NCBI RefSeq assembly: GCF_001499655.1
Contig: NZ_LN879502.1
Span: 930,001-994,000 of the forward strand
DNA: 64,000 nt
From: Candidatus Protochlamydia naegleriophila
GTDB lineage: Bacteria; Chlamydiota; Chlamydiia; Chlamydiales; Parachlamydiaceae
Reading direction: 5' to 3'
Below the pieces are notes generated by a model. The model was given only the letters and a program-made list of their open reading frames with translations. It was not told the origin of the DNA and ran no database searches. Position 1 is the stretch's first letter; each line of letters starts with the position of its first letter. Positions 36,829 to 46,923 of the stretch are shown in pieces. A program made the translations under genes and the position numbers.

Positions 36829-39414
36829 ATGTCCTATACTAAAGACGAAGTCATCGTTACTCGGAATGTAGAAGATGAAATGAAGGATAGCTATTTGCGC
36901 TATTCGATGTCTGTCATCATCGCTCGTGCTCTTCCAGATGCGCGCGATGGTTTAAAACCATCTCAGCGCCGTATTCTCTATGCTATGCGACAACTCAATC
37001 TAGGACCTAATGGCAAGCATCGTAAGTGTGCCAAAATCTCCGGTGACACATCGGGTGACTACCATCCGCACGGTGAAATGGTCATTTATCCAACACTTGT
37101 ACGGATGGCCCAGAAGTGGGTGATGCGCTATAATTTGGTTGATGGGCAAGGAAACTTTGGTTCGGTCGATGGAGACCCTCCTGCTGCGATGCGTTATACA
37201 GAAGCTCGTTTAACGACTGCAGCTGTGCAGCTGATGGATGATTTGGATAAAGACACTGTCGAGATGGTTCCTAACTACGATGAAACTAAAAAGGAACCCA
37301 CGGTTTTTCCATCTAAATTCCCCAATTTGCTTTGCAACGGCTCCTCGGGGATTGCCGTCGGAATGGCGACAAATATTCCTCCTCATAATCTCAACGAATT
37401 GATCAAAGCCACCCTCATGGTATTGGAAAATCCTACGACTTCGGTTGATGAGATCATGAAGGTGATGCCAGGCCCGGACTTCCCAACAGGGGGAATCATT
37501 TGCGGCTATCGCGGAATCAAGGAGGCTTTTCATACCGGCAGAGGCAAACTCATTCTACGTGGTGTCATCCGTGTAGAAGAAAATGAAGAGACGCCTGATA
37601 GGCCGCGTTTAGCAATCGATGAGATTCCTTACAACGTGAATAAGTCGCGTTTGATCGAACAAATTGCTGAATTAATCAATAATAAGACGATTACCGGTAT
37701 TTCGGACTTGCGCGATGAGTCCGACAAAGACGGGATGCGCATTGTTGTCGAATTAAAGCGCGGAGAAGTTCCAGAAGTCATCATCAACCAGCTATACAAA
37801 TTCAGCGATTTGCAAATCACTTTTGGCTGCAATATGCTCGCCCTGGACAAAGGCCTGCCGCGTACCATGAACGTGAAGCAATTGATCGCTGTTTGGATTG
37901 AACATCGCATCGATGTGGTGCGCCGCCGTACCCGCTTCGAGTTGAATAAGGCCGAAGCTCGCGCCCACATTTTAGAAGGCTATTTAAGAGCTATCGATCA
38001 CATGGATGAAGTGGTGCGCTTAATTCGCGCCAGCCAAAACCGAGACGAGGCACGCGCTCAACTGATCGAAAGATTCCAGTTTACCGAGCGTCAAGCGAAT
38101 GCGATTTTAGATTTGAGGCTGTACCAGTTGACAGGTCTGGAAAGAGATAAGATCAATGAAGAATATCAAGAGCTTCTAAAGAAAATCGATTACTACCGCG
38201 CTGTTTTAGCCAGTGAGGCGATGGTTAAAGAGATTATCCGCGACGAGCTGCTGGACATTCAGAAGCATCATAAGTCTGAGCGCCAGACACAGATCATTGC
38301 TGCGGAAAGCGAAGTCAATATGGAAGATCTGATTGCAAACGATCCTGTCATCATCACGATTTCCCAAGACGACTATATCAAGCGTATGCCTGTCAGTACT
38401 TTCCGCGAACAGCGTAGAGGTGGCCAAGGAGTCACAGGCATGCAGCTTAAGCGTGAAGAGGATACCATCAAAGGCTTGTATGTAGCGACGACGCATGATT
38501 ACTTGCTCATCTTTACAAACCTGGGACGTTGCTACTGGCTTAAAGTCTGGCAGATTCCTGAAACGGGCCGTAAATCGAAAGGGAAACCTCTCATCAATCT
38601 GCTCGAAGATTTGAGACCGGAAGAAAAAATTGCCACCATTCAACGGGTTTCCTCATTTGAGGAAGAGGCGTGTATCCTCATGGCAACTAAGCGCGCTGTG
38701 GTTAAAAAATCGCTTTTGAGTGAATTCAGCAACCCTAGGCGCAAAGGCGTATGGGCGCTTGATATCGATGAAGGGGATGAACTTGTTGCTGCAAGACTTG
38801 TAAAACCTGAGCAGCAGGTGATGCTTTTCACTCATCAAGGCATGGCTGTTCGCTTCGATGAAAGCAATGTCCGTCCTATGGGGCGTACGGCTCGCGGCGT
38901 AAAAGGGGCCACTTTGCGCGAAGAAGATGACTATATTGTCGGCTGCGAGGTAGTTAACGGTGATGAGTCTATCTTGGTCGTTTGCGAAAACGGCTTTGGG
39001 AAACGCTCCCAAGTCGAAGACTTCCGGCAAACCAATCGTGGAGGTGTCGGGGTGCGTTCGATTATAACAAGCGAGCGCAATGGAAACGTTGTGGGTGCCC
39101 TTTGCGTCACAGATGACGATGGCATGGTCATGATGTCGTCGACTGGACAAACGGTACGCATTAGCATGCGCGATTTGCGCGTCATGGGACGCAATACTCA
39201 AGGTGTCAAGCTTGCCAACTTGCGTGACGCTGATTACCTAGTTGCCATCCAGAAGCTGGAAGGTAGCGAAAATCAAGATATGACAGTTTCTGAAGGATCT
39301 CCTGAAAGTGCAGTAGAAAGTTCTTCTGCTGATGAACTGGAAGAGAATTGGGTTGATGAGGCTGATGTTGAAGTAGATCAGGTTGAAGAGCCGAATGAAG
39401 AGCCATTGGAATAG
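36829..39414 (+). CDS. gyrA: DNA gyrase subunit A
   Basis: DNA-cleaving subunit of gyrase. Seen in 861 residues: [20 protein letters not shown], the quinolone-resistance region [19 protein letters not shown], the catalytic tyrosine in [10 protein letters not shown], and the C-terminal beta-pinwheel with a GyrA-box. The box reads QRRGGQG (about residue 530) where the canonical heptapeptide is QRRGGKG, a conservative change. The C-terminus is a long acidic tail ([20 protein letters not shown]). In the QRDR the position equivalent to E. coli Ser83 is Ser in GDTSGDYH-type alignment, though I did not align it formally. tmk starts 7 bases after the stop. Confidence 0.98.
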   Translation: MSYTKDEVIVTRNVEDEMKDSYLRYSMSVIIARALPDARDGLKPSQRRILYAMRQLNLGPNGKHRKCAKISGDTSGDYHPHGEMVIYPTLVRMAQKWVMRYNLVDGQGNFGSVDGDPPAAMRYTEARLTTAAVQLMDDLDKDTVEMVPNYDETKKEPTVFPSKFPNLLCNGSSGIAVGMATNIPPHNLNELIKATLMVLENPTTSVDEIMKVMPGPDFPTGGIICGYRGIKEAFHTGRGKLILRGVIRVEENEETPDRPRLAIDEIPYNVNKSRLIEQIAELINNKTITGISDLRDESDKDGMRIVVELKRGEVPEVIINQLYKFSDLQITFGCNMLALDKGLPRTMNVKQLIAVWIEHRIDVVRRRTRFELNKAEARAHILEGYLRAIDHMDEVVRLIRASQNRDEARAQLIERFQFTERQANAILDLRLYQLTGLERDKINEEYQELLKKIDYYRAVLASEAMVKEIIRDELLDIQKHHKSERQTQIIAAESEVNMEDLIANDPVIITISQDDYIKRMPVSTFREQRRGGQGVTGMQLKREEDTIKGLYVATTHDYLLIFTNLGRCYWLKVWQIPETGRKSKGKPLINLLEDLRPEEKIATIQRVSSFEEEACILMATKRAVVKKSLLSEFSNPRRKGVWALDIDEGDELVAARLVKPEQQVMLFTHQGMAVRFDESNVRPMGRTARGVKGATLREEDDYIVGCEVVNGDESILVVCENGFGKRSQVEDFRQTNRGGVGVRSIITSERNGNVVGALCVTDDDGMVMMSSTGQTVRISMRDLRVMGRNTQGVKLANLRDADYLVAIQKLEGSENQDMTVSEGSPESAVESSSADELEENWVDEADVEVDQVEEPNEEPLE

Positions 39415-39421
39415 GACTGTG

Positions 39422-40105
39422 ATGACAAAAACGCTATCTAAAGGCTATTTCATTACAATCGAAGGGGGAGAAGGGTCGGGTAAATCGACCCTTCTCAAGC
39501 AATTGGCTGAACATCTCCAGTCATGTGGCTACGAAGTTGTTCAGACAAGAGAGCCTGGTGGATCAAAGCTTGGCGAATCCATTCGCAGTTGGCTATTAAA
39601 TTGCGATGATGCGATCAAAATTGGCCATCAGGCTGAGCTGCTGCTTTTCTTAGCTGCCCGGGCTCAGCACATTGAGGAATTGATTAAGCCGGCTTTGGAT
39701 GCGGGAAAAATTGTTTTATGCGACCGCTTTAATGACTCGACCATTGCTTATCAAGGTGCTGCCCGGGGACTAGATCACAGACAAGTTCAGCAGTTTTGCA
39801 ATTTGGTTTGCGGCGACGTTTTACCGCAACTGACCCTGTTTTTAGATGTGGCTCCAGAAGTGGGGCTGCAGCGCACCCAACGCCTTCAGAAGGAGCATGC
39901 TCAAGCTGGAGAATTGGACCGGATTGAGTCTGAAAAGGTAGATTTTCATCAACGTGTAAGGGAAGCTTTTCAAGCTCTTGCCAAGCGAGAGCCTCTTAGG
40001 ATTTATCGCATCGATGCGAGCCATTCCCAAGCCGGCGTTTTAAAAGAAGCCATTCGTGCGATGGATGAGCTCATCTTGTTTCCCAATCACAAGGCCCGTG
40101 CATGA
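39422..40105 (+). CDS. tmk: Thymidylate kinase
   Basis: Phosphorylates dTMP to dTDP with ATP, needed for DNA synthesis. The start is ATG 39422 (MTKTLSKGYF), seven bases after the gyrA stop. Seen in 227 residues: P-loop FITIEGGEGSGKSTLLKQL, the substrate loop QTREPGGSKLGE, DRFNDSTIAYQGAARGL, and a lid region QRLQKEHAQAGELDRIES. Normal length. The final codons overlap holB by 4 nt, so tmk-holB are coupled, as in many bacteria. Confidence 0.96.
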   Translation: MTKTLSKGYFITIEGGEGSGKSTLLKQLAEHLQSCGYEVVQTREPGGSKLGESIRSWLLNCDDAIKIGHQAELLLFLAARAQHIEELIKPALDAGKIVLCDRFNDSTIAYQGAARGLDHRQVQQFCNLVCGDVLPQLTLFLDVAPEVGLQRTQRLQKEHAQAGELDRIESEKVDFHQRVREAFQALAKREPLRIYRIDASHSQAGVLKEAIRAMDELILFPNHKARA

Positions 40106-41208
40106 TTCCAACTTCTTTTTCATCCCTCATTGGCAATGAGCCTATTAAGCTTTATTTGCAGCGCATGCTCGCAAAAAAAGCTATAGGAAATTCTTTGCTC
40201 TTTGCAGGACAGGAGGGGATTGGAAAGGGATTGTTTGCCTATGTTTTAGCGGCACAGCTGATGAGCGGTCAGAATGGAGAGCGGCACCGTTCTAAAATCG
40301 AAAAGGGGCAGCATCCAGACATTCATGTCTATCGGCCTGAGGGGAAGCTTGGATTACACAGCATTCAGTCTTTAAGGCAGTTAAGTGAAGAGGTTTGTCT
40401 TCCTCCTTATGAAGCCGACTGGAAGGTTTTCATTGTACATGAAGCCGAGCGTATGTTGACATACAGTGCTAATGCTCTTTTGAAGACGTTCGAGGAACCG
40501 CCGCCTCGCACTGTCATTATCTTGCTTAGCCGGTCGCAAGCTGCTTTGTTGCCGACAATTGTTTCTAGATGCCGCACTCTTCATTTTAAGCCCATTTCTC
40601 AGCACGACATCGAACAGGCATTAGTTCAGCGCACAGACTTAAGCGGCGAAGCCATTCAAAGCATTGCAGGCTTAGCACATGGATCATTGGGGCGTGCATT
40701 GCATCTAGCTCATAAAGGGGGGGATTCAACCCGCCTTCATCTACTCGATACGCTTTCAAATCTGCCTTTGGCCAACTATAAAGCCCTTGGAGCTGCCGTC
40801 GAACGCATTGTGGAAGAAATCGAATCTTCTAGAAAGCAGGCCGAAGATGCAGCCAAAGAGGAATTGCTGAAGGCATCAGGCGAGTATCTATCGGCCGTCC
40901 AGCAGAGTAGCCTTGAAAAAGAGATTGAAGGATTTTCAACGCTGGCGTTTGTGCAAGATGCGCAAGCCTTATTCAATCAATTGCTAGCCTGGTACCGCGA
41001 TTTGCATCTTTTACAGCTAACGCAGAATAGATCCTATCTCATCAATTTAGATTATGCCGAGCAGCTCGAGCAAGTTGTGCAAAAAGGGGATTTGATGCCC
41101 ATTGAAAAGGTTCAAAAAGCCATCGATGAGGCTCAACTGGCTTTACAGCGCTCTACATCCTTAAATATTTGCCTAGAAAATCTTTTCTTGAAGCTCGCTT
41201 GGGTTTAA
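40102..41208 (+). CDS. holB: DNA polymerase III delta-prime subunit
   Basis: Clamp-loader AAA+ subunit that helps load the beta sliding clamp. Seen in 368 residues: an ATPase-like P-loop region LLFAGQEGIGKGLFAYV, a sensor HEAERMLTYSANALLKTFEEP with the clamp-loader block PPRTVIILLSRSQAALLPTIVSRCRTLHF containing the SRC motif, then the helical C-terminal domain. The zinc-binding four-cysteine module of E. coli HolB is not obvious. It is coupled to tmk by a 4-nt overlap and is 12 bases before menF, so men transcription might partly come from this unit. Confidence 0.9.
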   Translation: MIPTSFSSLIGNEPIKLYLQRMLAKKAIGNSLLFAGQEGIGKGLFAYVLAAQLMSGQNGERHRSKIEKGQHPDIHVYRPEGKLGLHSIQSLRQLSEEVCLPPYEADWKVFIVHEAERMLTYSANALLKTFEEPPPRTVIILLSRSQAALLPTIVSRCRTLHFKPISQHDIEQALVQRTDLSGEAIQSIAGLAHGSLGRALHLAHKGGDSTRLHLLDTLSNLPLANYKALGAAVERIVEEIESSRKQAEDAAKEELLKASGEYLSAVQQSSLEKEIEGFSTLAFVQDAQALFNQLLAWYRDLHLLQLTQNRSYLINLDYAEQLEQVVQKGDLMPIEKVQKAIDEAQLALQRSTSLNICLENLFLKLAWV

Positions 41209-41220
41209 AGACCTGTTTGA

Positions 41221-42396
41221 ATGTTGGCTTATCCGGGACCTTTCTCCGTAAGTTTGGGGCTTAGTGTAAATTTATTTGCCTCAAGCTGTTTTTTTAGCTA
41301 TACATTTTTGCCTTACGAATCAATAGTGGCATCAGTGCATATGGCTATCGACCAGTCGTTTTGGGAATCAGGAGCGGTGATCAATTTGGATCAACGATCT
41401 GTATTAATTGCCTATGGTTTGCAAGACTTTAAGGCAACTAAAGAGGAGCTGGATTCTTCTAAACCAGCTTTTTACTATCCAGACTTTTTCTTAAAGGCTG
41501 AGATGCCTTGGATTCAATTTTCCTCGTGGAGCATTTTGAGTCTTGAGGAACTGGCGCAAGAGCTAGCCTCCGCTTCAGCCGATCAATCAGAGTGGACAAT
41601 TGGTCATCAAGAGCTATTTAAGCATGCTTTTGAGGGATTGCAAGAAGCTTTTGAAAGCCAAAGGCTTATCAAAGTCGTTCCTTATACCTTTGCCTACTCA
41701 TCTTCTAAAATGAGTTCTGAAAGGCTTAAGTTTTGCTTAAAAAAAGCGTTGCACCGCATAGAAAACTATCCTGTCTGGCTCTATGGCTATTGGAATAAGA
41801 GTAAAGGTGTTATCGGCATTACTCCAGAGACTCTCTTTTCGCATCATGAGCAAAGGCCAACGCTTGTGCAGACAATGGCCTTAGCCGGAACAAAAAAGCA
41901 AGGGTGTGAAGCAGATTTTGAAGGCAACAAGAAGGAAAACGCAGAGCATGAACTAGTAGTGGCAGACATTTGCCAGGTATTGAGTTCTTTTGGGAGGGTA
42001 GAAGTAGAAAAAAAGCGTCTTTTGCCGCTGCCGGCTCTGACCCATCTCTTGACACCTATTCAAGTCGATTTAAAAGAGCCTTTTGATTTTGAAAAGCTTG
42101 TTTGCGCTTTGCATCCGACTCCGGCTCTTGGGGCTTTCCCAAGAAAAGAGGGGTGGGAGTGGCTGTGCCTCTACCAGGCCAGGCTAGATCGTAGTTATTT
42201 TGGAGCACCGGTTGGCTTCTCTTTTCCAGAGCGAGGCGTGACTGTTTGCTATGTGTCGATTAGACATGTGCAGTGGTGCGAAGAAGGGATGCGCATTGGT
42301 GCTGGCTGCGGTGTCGTAAAGGAAAGTGAATGCAATCAGGAATGGGAAGAGATTTGTTTGAAGCTGCAAGCTGTGAGGAGTGTATTTGCCCTATGA
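41221..42396 (+). CDS. menF: Isochorismate synthase
   Basis: Isomerises chorismate to isochorismate, first step of the classical menaquinone route. Seen in 391 residues: the chorismate-binding fold with [80 protein letters not shown] and the Mg-binding end [27 protein letters not shown]. Salicylate or aminobenzoate synthases share the fold, but the direct link to menD makes isochorismate synthase the best call. ATG 41221 is the first start; an internal ATG at 41341 is also possible. Stop overlaps the menD ATG (ATGA). Confidence 0.93.
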   Translation: MLAYPGPFSVSLGLSVNLFASSCFFSYTFLPYESIVASVHMAIDQSFWESGAVINLDQRSVLIAYGLQDFKATKEELDSSKPAFYYPDFFLKAEMPWIQFSSWSILSLEELAQELASASADQSEWTIGHQELFKHAFEGLQEAFESQRLIKVVPYTFAYSSSKMSSERLKFCLKKALHRIENYPVWLYGYWNKSKGVIGITPETLFSHHEQRPTLVQTMALAGTKKQGCEADFEGNKKENAEHELVVADICQVLSSFGRVEVEKKRLLPLPALTHLLTPIQVDLKEPFDFEKLVCALHPTPALGAFPRKEGWEWLCLYQARLDRSYFGAPVGFSFPERGVTVCYVSIRHVQWCEEGMRIGAGCGVVKESECNQEWEEICLKLQAVRSVFAL

Positions 42397-43967
42397 ATAA
42401 TCGTTTGGCCCAACACGTCGTCCAGCAAGTCATCGATAAAGGCGTCAGAGAATTTTGCATTTCTCCAGGTGCGCGCAACGCTCCGCTTGTTTACGTACTT
42501 TCGCAAATTCCATTTATTAAACTCTACCACTGGCCTGAAGAGCGCTCGTCAGCATTTTTTGCGCTTGGTCGAATTAAAGCGACTGGGCGGCCAGTTGCCG
42601 TCTTGACAACCTCTGGTACGGCAGCTGCAGAGCTATTACCTGCTGCGATAGAGGCCTATTATACGAGCCTTCCCCTTCTGCTTATGACGGCGGATCGGCC
42701 AAGGCGTTATCGAGGGTCGGGTGCTCCCCAGTCAATCGAACAAATTGGATTGTTCAGCTACTACTGTCATTATATGCAAGATTTGGCAGAAAACGACTTG
42801 TGCTGCCTTGATAAATGGATTGGAAGAGGGCCTGCACATCTGAATATTTGTTTCGAAGAGCCAAAGGAAGCCGATTGCCAATCTCTTGAGATCAGCATTT
42901 CCTTGCCGCAAGAAGACTTTGAAATTCAATTGGTTACGAGTAAGAAGGAAACGGAGTTGGATCAATTTCTTGAGATGAGCCGTTTTCCTTTGGTTGTTGT
43001 GGGAGCCTTAAATGCAGTCGATGGAGAATCTGTTGTCTCCTTTTTACTCAAGCTTAAGGCCCCCGTTTACTTGGAGGCTCAGTCGGGATTGCGAGAAGAC
43101 TCTCGTTTAGAGTCCATTCGCATTGAATCGATCGAGCGCCTGTGGGAGTTGTCGGCTAAGCAGGGCTATCCAATCGATGGCGTGTTGCGCCTTGGCGGAA
43201 TTCCAACGGCTCGCTTATGGAGAGACTTGGAAGAGGGGGAGGGGAAAAGAGCAGTTTGCTCGATTAGCGAACATCCTTTTTCAGGCTTGAGTTGGGCTGG
43301 AGTTATCCATGCCTCTATTCCCAATTTTCTGGAAAGCTTTCAATTGAAGCAAGAGCGCAGCTATCCATGCCAAGCGTGGATTCAAGCCGATCGCCTTTAT
43401 CAAATAGCTCTTTTAAATCTATTTGAGGAAGAGCCTCTTGCAGAACCGAGTCTTTTCCATACTCTTTCCAAACGCATTCCTCTACGTTCAAAAGTCTATA
43501 TCGGCAACAGCTTGCCCATTCGTGAATGGGATCAGGCGGCTGTGCGGGAAAATAGACAGTTTCAAATGACTGCAAGCCGCGGAGCCAATGGAATCGATGG
43601 TCAGCTGGCAACATTTTTGGGATTTTGTACACAGGAACAAGAGAATTGGGCCATTTTAGGTGATCTAACAGCCCTTTACGACATGGTAGCGCCTTGGGTA
43701 CTGAGTCAAATGCCGGCTTTGAATGCCACAGCCGTGATAGTCAATAATGGAGGTGGACAAATTTTTGCCCGAATGTTTGCTCACCAGCATTTCCGCAATG
43801 CACATGATCTATGCTTTAAACCGTTGGCGGATTTTTGGAACTGGCATTACGAGAAATGGGAATCTATTCCCGATACGATTACTGCCTGCACTGGAGGGCG
43901 ATTTATTGAACTCATGCCCGATCAGGCAGCGACTGACAGGTTTTTAAACAGAATGAAGCAATTATGA
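42393..43967 (+). CDS. menD: SEPHCHC synthase (MenD)
   Basis: Thiamine-diphosphate enzyme that joins isochorismate and 2-oxoglutarate-derived succinic semialdehyde to give SEPHCHC. The start ATG 42393 overlaps the menF stop. Seen in 524 residues: [15 protein letters not shown] near the start (Glu-binding thiamine-diphosphate region), [20 protein letters not shown], the central [20 protein letters not shown], and the C-terminal pyrophosphate block [18 protein letters not shown] plus LTALYDMVA and [13 protein letters not shown]. 2-oxoglutarate, its cosubstrate, is also the substrate of the OGDH complex at 10.6-16 kb. It overlaps menH by 4 nt. Confidence 0.96.
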   Translation: MNNRLAQHVVQQVIDKGVREFCISPGARNAPLVYVLSQIPFIKLYHWPEERSSAFFALGRIKATGRPVAVLTTSGTAAAELLPAAIEAYYTSLPLLLMTADRPRRYRGSGAPQSIEQIGLFSYYCHYMQDLAENDLCCLDKWIGRGPAHLNICFEEPKEADCQSLEISISLPQEDFEIQLVTSKKETELDQFLEMSRFPLVVVGALNAVDGESVVSFLLKLKAPVYLEAQSGLREDSRLESIRIESIERLWELSAKQGYPIDGVLRLGGIPTARLWRDLEEGEGKRAVCSISEHPFSGLSWAGVIHASIPNFLESFQLKQERSYPCQAWIQADRLYQIALLNLFEEEPLAEPSLFHTLSKRIPLRSKVYIGNSLPIREWDQAAVRENRQFQMTASRGANGIDGQLATFLGFCTQEQENWAILGDLTALYDMVAPWVLSQMPALNATAVIVNNGGGQIFARMFAHQHFRNAHDLCFKPLADFWNWHYEKWESIPDTITACTGGRFIELMPDQAATDRFLNRMKQL

Positions 43968-44701
43968 ACTTTCCTTGTGCATTATGGGCCATTCATGGTT
44001 TTTTGGGGCAGACGTCTGATTGGAATACTCTTCGGATGGAACAATTACAGGCCGTGGAGATAGACTCTTTTTCCTCTTCAAACATGGTCACATGGGCACA
44101 TCAATTTAACGCGTATATCGAATCCCAGGCGTCGCTTCCTTCCGTTTTAATGGGGTATTCTTTGGGAGGGAGATTAGCGCTGCATGCCTTATGTCAAAAA
44201 CCATCACTTTGGCAGGCAGCCATTATCGTTTCGGCCCACCCGGGGCTTACGCAACTCGATTTAAAAGAAGAGCGGTTGAAGAATGATACCATTTGGGCTA
44301 AGCGCTTTGAAGAGGAGCCATGGGAGCAGCTGATGGCAAGTTGGAATCATCAGGCCGTTTTTGCTCAAGACGGCTGTCCTCCTGACCGCCAAGAGAAGTA
44401 TTATGAGCGGTTGCAATTAGCCAAACAGTTGCTATCGTTTTCCTTGGGCCATCAAGAAGACTTAAGGGAGAATATTGCGGCTCTTTCGATGCCTGTGCTT
44501 TGGATGGTAGGAGAGAAAGATCAAAAATTTTGCGAAGCGGCTAAAACCGTCAAGCTCGCTCATCCCTTGTCGAAATATTTGACGATAGAGCAAGCTGGAC
44601 ATCGCTTGATGTGGGCACGGCCCCTGCAATTTAAGCAGTCTGTTGAACAGTTCTTAAATAGCCTCAATCCTGAAAGAGGCCAGATAAAAAAAAGCCAATA
44701 A
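43964..44701 (+). CDS. menH: MenH-like SHCHC synthase, alpha/beta hydrolase
   Basis: Predicted 2-succinyl-6-hydroxy-2,4-cyclohexadiene-1-carboxylate synthase, which eliminates pyruvate from SEPHCHC. Seen in 245 residues: [10 protein letters not shown] (oxyanion hole side), the nucleophile elbow [14 protein letters not shown] with Ser near residue 67, MVGEKDQKF (acid) and the catalytic histidine in QAGHRLMW. All fit the compact MenH branch of alpha/beta hydrolases. The 4-nt overlap with menD and the neighbouring men genes support the name over a generic hydrolase. A bidirectional hairpin terminator overlaps its last codons. Confidence 0.92.
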   Translation: MNFPCALWAIHGFLGQTSDWNTLRMEQLQAVEIDSFSSSNMVTWAHQFNAYIESQASLPSVLMGYSLGGRLALHALCQKPSLWQAAIIVSAHPGLTQLDLKEERLKNDTIWAKRFEEEPWEQLMASWNHQAVFAQDGCPPDRQEKYYERLQLAKQLLSFSLGHQEDLRENIAALSMPVLWMVGEKDQKFCEAAKTVKLAHPLSKYLTIEQAGHRLMWARPLQFKQSVEQFLNSLNPERGQIKKSQ

Positions 44702-44720
44702 GCATTTAGCTTATTGGCTT
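44692..44720. terminator. Bidirectional terminator between menH and a convergent gene
   Basis: AAGCCAATAAGC (44692-44703) and GCTTATTGGCTT (44709-44720) form a perfect 12-bp stem with a 5-base loop. A run of A before it becomes a T-run for the minus-strand transcript from 46320, so it is a good intrinsic terminator there; for menH it lacks a T-run. The menH coding end lies inside it. Confidence 0.85.
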
Positions 44721-44727
44721 AACAAGC

Positions 44728-46320
44728 TTATTGATTTTTGATTAAGGTAGCGCACATCATTTGCACGTGACCAAAGTAAGGGTTGTTTTTGGTTACGAGC
44801 CCGATTGCTGCTTTCTTGGTATTACGATCCATTTTCATTGTCTCCAAATTGCTGATAACTTTTTGGCAATAGGCCGGGGTAATAATTCCGCGGTTTAGCT
44901 TATCAGCCAAGCGCTTGCTAATGTCGAGAAGATCTTTCTTGCAGATACGGTTCTTATCATTGAGATTAAATTTGTAAGAGATCTCTTCATCGCCCAAACA
45001 GATGCTCACCTTTCCAGCCGTATATGATTGACGTTTTTGAATATAACGTCCCCAAAAACCGGTCGAATGTTCGTTATACTTAAAAGTGACCGGGCTGCGA
45101 TCGCTTGCTTTTTCAGGCACGGGTTCTTTATCGGCGCCGAACAAGAAATTTCCGATTTTGTTACGATCGTGGACAAGCTGCACCGCTACTGGAACGCCAA
45201 CAGCGCCACCTGCAATACCTCCTATGGCATTACCGGTGATAAACCCTAATGGAGCTCCTACACATACGCTGAATGTGCCCCAATTGGCTTGATTGATTTG
45301 CTCTGCTTCGTTGAGGTCATTATAGATGTCTGTAAGAAGCGCGTCTTGAACTTTTTTGCGCTGCTTAACATCATTTAACTCGTCTCTGATGACCTGGATT
45401 TCTTCCTGGCAGTCATTTTCAATTTCAGCTTTAGCTTGGATCATTTTCAAATTATCGGCTGCCAATTGCATAGCCTTTCCAGCCTCAATTGAAGCTGCAT
45501 TGTTTTTATCAATAGCTGCTTGAAGAATTAACAAGGCCTTATCAAAAGAAGCTCCTGACGTTTCCAAGTGGGTTTTAGCCTCAAGGCATTGCTTATGAAC
45601 TTTTTCTGCATCACTTGTGAATTGCTTTACACGCTCTTCAAACTTGCCTTCATTCGATTGAGCCGATTGCAGTAAACTGCCAAATTGGTTTAAGGCCCTA
45701 GTAAAGAGCTCGTCAGCCTCACCAATTTCTTCGCGGCTGCCTTGTAAAGCTTGTTGTGCCTGAGCAAATAACTCATTAGCTTCTTCATATAGTTTGCACG
45801 CGGTCGCTTTTTGACCTTCCAGCTCGATGCTGCCGTTGGCTGAAAGTTGCTTAATGTCTGTGAGTTGCTGCGTCAATTTTGCAACGTTCTGGCTGACGAG
45901 GTCTAAGTTGGCGTCCACCTTACTAAATGATTCTTTATTGGCTTCTTCCAATGTTTGAATCATCTGAACGCCAGCTTTCGCATCACCAATCAAACGCGAG
46001 ACTTCAGACTTGTCATAATTTGAGCCCAATGTTTTATACAGCTCGAAAGCACCTGCTATCGTCAGGGAGCTTCCCATGAGAATATTACCTTCCCATATTT
46101 GACCCAATCCAGTTACAAGGGCTGCAGTCGAACAGAGGGTGCGCGTACCTTTTTGGGCACCAAATTCTGCAATCTTCTTCAAAGCAACCGCTGTTGTTAC
46201 TACATTTTCGACAGTTGTGCACAGCTTGCTTCCGAGCGATGCTTTTGTCATCTCTCTTCTATCGGTAGTAACATGCATGTCCCCCGAACTAATAGATACA
46301 CTATTAGATATACTATTCAT
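44728..46320 (-). CDS. Coiled-coil protein with two hydrophobic segments, candidate effector or inclusion-membrane protein
   Basis: Not recognised by family. Seen in 530 residues: a Ser/Thr-rich N-terminus, a hydrophobic stretch around residues 60-95 (STAALVTGLGQIWEGNILMG, then SSLTIAGAFEL), a region of about 250 residues of alanine/glutamine/glutamate-rich helix (EEANELFAQAQQALQGSR) with strong coiled-coil character, a glycine-rich membrane-like segment GFITGNAIGGIAGGAVGVP near residue 370, and a basic, globular C-terminus ending in VQMMCATLIKNQ. No cleavable signal peptide. A glycine-rich hydrophobic hairpin after long helices recalls alpha-helical pore-forming proteins or type III translocators; that is inference only. 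It interrupts the men cluster, is convergent with menH, and has AT-rich upstream DNA. Confidence 0.6.
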   Translation of the reverse strand: MNSISNSVSISSGDMHVTTDRREMTKASLGSKLCTTVENVVTTAVALKKIAEFGAQKGTRTLCSTAALVTGLGQIWEGNILMGSSLTIAGAFELYKTLGSNYDKSEVSRLIGDAKAGVQMIQTLEEANKESFSKVDANLDLVSQNVAKLTQQLTDIKQLSANGSIELEGQKATACKLYEEANELFAQAQQALQGSREEIGEADELFTRALNQFGSLLQSAQSNEGKFEERVKQFTSDAEKVHKQCLEAKTHLETSGASFDKALLILQAAIDKNNAASIEAGKAMQLAADNLKMIQAKAEIENDCQEEIQVIRDELNDVKQRKKVQDALLTDIYNDLNEAEQINQANWGTFSVCVGAPLGFITGNAIGGIAGGAVGVPVAVQLVHDRNKIGNFLFGADKEPVPEKASDRSPVTFKYNEHSTGFWGRYIQKRQSYTAGKVSICLGDEEISYKFNLNDKNRICKKDLLDISKRLADKLNRGIITPAYCQKVISNLETMKMDRNTKKAAIGLVTKNNPYFGHVQMMCATLIKNQ

Positions 46321-46923
46321 TTAAGTCCTTTTTTTTATATTACGTTTCTTAATTTGTTTTTAATAGGTTGAATGCAAAACATTAATACAAATATTTTAAT
46401 AAATTCACATTCTTTTGTCAATTTGTTAACTAGTTTTTGTGTGTTAATTTATTGTTTATTATTTGTTAAGTAAGCTTTAACAATATTAATTAAAATTTAA
46501 TTTTTATGTTTAGTTAGAGGGAAAATGGCAGGGAGGAGGCATGAGAATGGTTGATGGTTAGTTTGATAGGAAAAGGAAGCTACTTAAATTTTTTAAAAAA
46601 TAATTTGACGGATATGGTGGTGTTAACTATGGTCTGCTTTGACTAGCCAATCTCTTTATGCTTTCGCGCCGCGTAAAAATGAACACTGCTGAACCTTTCA
46701 TAGACGGTGCCATTTTGATCGCTTCAATTGGAATTTGATAAGTCAATAGTTACGAGAAACTTCTAATTACTATTTCTGTAAATCAAGAAATGCTGATCCG
46801 AGACGAATCTTTTTGAGTCGGTAGTCATTTTAAGTTTTTCAAGGATTCACATCGCATTCATTGCGATAGGTAATATTTTCATGTCTATTGTGAATTGAAT
46901 AACATTTAAAAAGAGGTGTCACT
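46321..46923. other. AT-rich intergenic region, no gene recognised
   Basis: About 600 bases between divergent genes. The first 200 bases after the minus-strand start are very AT rich with TTAATTTATTG-type runs. A perfect Shine-Dalgarno GGAGGAGGCATG at about 46533-46543 is followed by only six codons, so no protein is claimed. The rest (46600-46900) has no clear frame, tRNA or hairpin. It carries promoters for both neighbouring genes. Confidence 0.4.

Noticed and set aside
46532-46565. Perfect Shine-Dalgarno GGAGGAGG before an ATG
   Set aside because: The frame ends after six codons; no protein can be claimed, although a leader peptide cannot be excluded.
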